From NCBI RefSeq assembly GCF_963668515.1, contig NZ_OY764866.1, positions 682,001-746,000 on the forward strand: DNA of 64,000 nt, written 5' to 3'. Positions 63,372-64,000 of the stretch are shown piece by piece. Within the stretch, counting starts at the first letter, position 1. Every line of letters begins with the position of its first letter. This DNA is from an uncultured Ilyobacter sp. GTDB taxonomy: Bacteria; Fusobacteriota; Fusobacteriia; Fusobacteriales; Fusobacteriaceae. Position numbers and translations under genes: made by a program. The notes beneath the pieces were generated by a model. That model saw only the letters and a program-made list of their open reading frames with translations, was not told the DNA's origin and ran no database searches.

Positions 63372-64000
63372 TATTATCATCTCTGTGGATAAACTGAATA
63401 TTGACTATAATGGCATCAGGATTCTTGAAAATATATCTTTTGATGTCAATGCCGGCGACTATATAGGGATAGTGGGTCCAAACGGTTCTGGAAAAACTAC
63501 CCTTGTAAAAACCATGGTGGGAATACTGAAAAGCAGTATGGGAAGCATAAAATACCATGATGTGAGTCCTGGTGAGATAGGTTACCTTCCCCAGAAGAGT
63601 TTTAAGCTAGACAAGACTTTTCCTGGAAAAGTGAGGGAGGTAATAGCGTCTGGTCTCCTTGGAAAAAAAAGATTTCCAAGGTACCTTTCAAAAGAGGAGT
63701 GGAAAAATGTAGATGAACTGTTAAAAAAACTAAAGATAGAAAAACTTGCAGATAAATCCATAGGAAATCTTTCTGGTGGTCAGCAGCAAAGGGTGCTTTT
63801 AGCCAGGGCTTTGGTGTCAAAGCCCAAAATTTTGTTTTTAGACGAGCCTACATCTGCCCTAGACCCCAAGGTTAGAAATGAGTTTTATGAACTTTTGAAA
63901 GATATAAACTTGAGGGAGAATGTAACTATACTTTTTGTATCCCACGATGTAGGAGGAATAGGAAAACACACCTCAAAGATGCTTTATCTAGACAGATCAC
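63364..64000 (+). CDS. znuC: metal ABC transporter ATP-binding protein (ZnuC-like), partial at the right edge
   Basis: ATG 63364 lies within the end of the preceding gene. The frame is open to the window edge (212 codons). Walker A is GPNGSGKTTL, Q loop GYLPQKSF, signature LSGGQQQR, Walker B ILFLDEPTSALDP, and the H loop His lies in FVSHDVGG. The region KYHDVSPGEIGYLPQ is characteristic of metal-type (ZnuC/MntB) ATPases. The permease gene should follow outside the window. Confidence 0.92.
   Translation, partial: MNDIIISVDKLNIDYNGIRILENISFDVNAGDYIGIVGPNGSGKTTLVKTMVGILKSSMGSIKYHDVSPGEIGYLPQKSFKLDKTFPGKVREVIASGLLGKKRFPRYLSKEEWKNVDELLKKLKIEKLADKSIGNLSGGQQQRVLLARALVSKPKILFLDEPTSALDPKVRNEFYELLKDINLRENVTILFVSHDVGGIGKHTSKMLYLDRS

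Overview
The window is AT-rich and densely coding. Gene content fits a strictly fermentative, Gram-negative-type anaerobe of the phylum Fusobacteriota, most likely the Ilyobacter/Propionigenium lineage. The signs are a monomeric [FeFe]-hydrogenase, a Na+-type 2-hydroxycarboxylate transporter with a CitA/CitB-like two-component system, a BCCT transporter, lipid A-type glycosyltransferases, very frequent GGAGG/GGGGG ribosome sites and many strong intrinsic terminators. The species assignment is inference; no rRNA or tRNA gene was recognised.

Layout. 1-8.9 kb: end of a TIM-barrel gene, an orphan Fe/B12-type binding protein, small hypotheticals, a BCCT transporter behind an attenuator-like leader RNA, a lycopene-cyclase-domain/UbiA pair, a Bax-inhibitor-1 protein, a cupin-like protein and a TetR regulator. 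8.9-15.5 kb: a leftward lipid A/surface glycan modification operon (GT2, LAB_N, two GT39 enzymes, a 32-residue membrane peptide) divergent from an OmpR-type two-component system. 15.6-25.6 kb: hydrolase, rhodanese, a dispersed repeat next to a tyrosine recombinase, a coupled SRA-like/esterase pair, DUF554, SemiSWEET, hydrogenase, cold shock protein and a DMT transporter. 25.6-34.2 kb: an Rrf2 regulator and a SAM-I-riboswitch-controlled methionine operon metY-metF-metA-lysC-metH. 34.4-39.3 kb: two DUF3298-like exported proteins, a second repeat copy and an M16 protease. 39.4-53.2 kb: trpEGDCFBA and, upstream of it, aroF-tyrA-aroA-pheA-aminotransferase-aroC-aroK. 53.4-64 kb: DJ-1 protein, third repeat copy, TrxR-glutaredoxin fusion, 2HCT transporter with its sensor pair, YjbQ, a truncated fourth repeat copy fused to a decayed GGDEF gene, and znuA-znuC running off the end.

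Regulatory logic. The two aromatic operons are consecutive on the minus strand and each has its own sigma70-type promoter, a short leader peptide and a terminator before the first gene. The trp leader has three consecutive Trp codons; the aro leader has eight aromatic codons in 17, including Trp, Tyr and Phe. Common-pathway flux and the Trp branch therefore look controlled separately by translation-coupled attenuation. Methionine synthesis is controlled by a SAM-I riboswitch whose antiterminator strand can be read directly. The BCCT transporter has a structured leader that I could not assign to any known class.

Other points: a dispersed element with 19-base terminal inverted repeats occurs as three complete copies and one truncated copy; the hydrogenase lacks the usual proton-relay Cys and Glu; the GGDEF gene appears to have lost the segment between two GDE-coding repeats; and the recombinase has no recognisable core-binding domain and has Lys at the second catalytic Arg.
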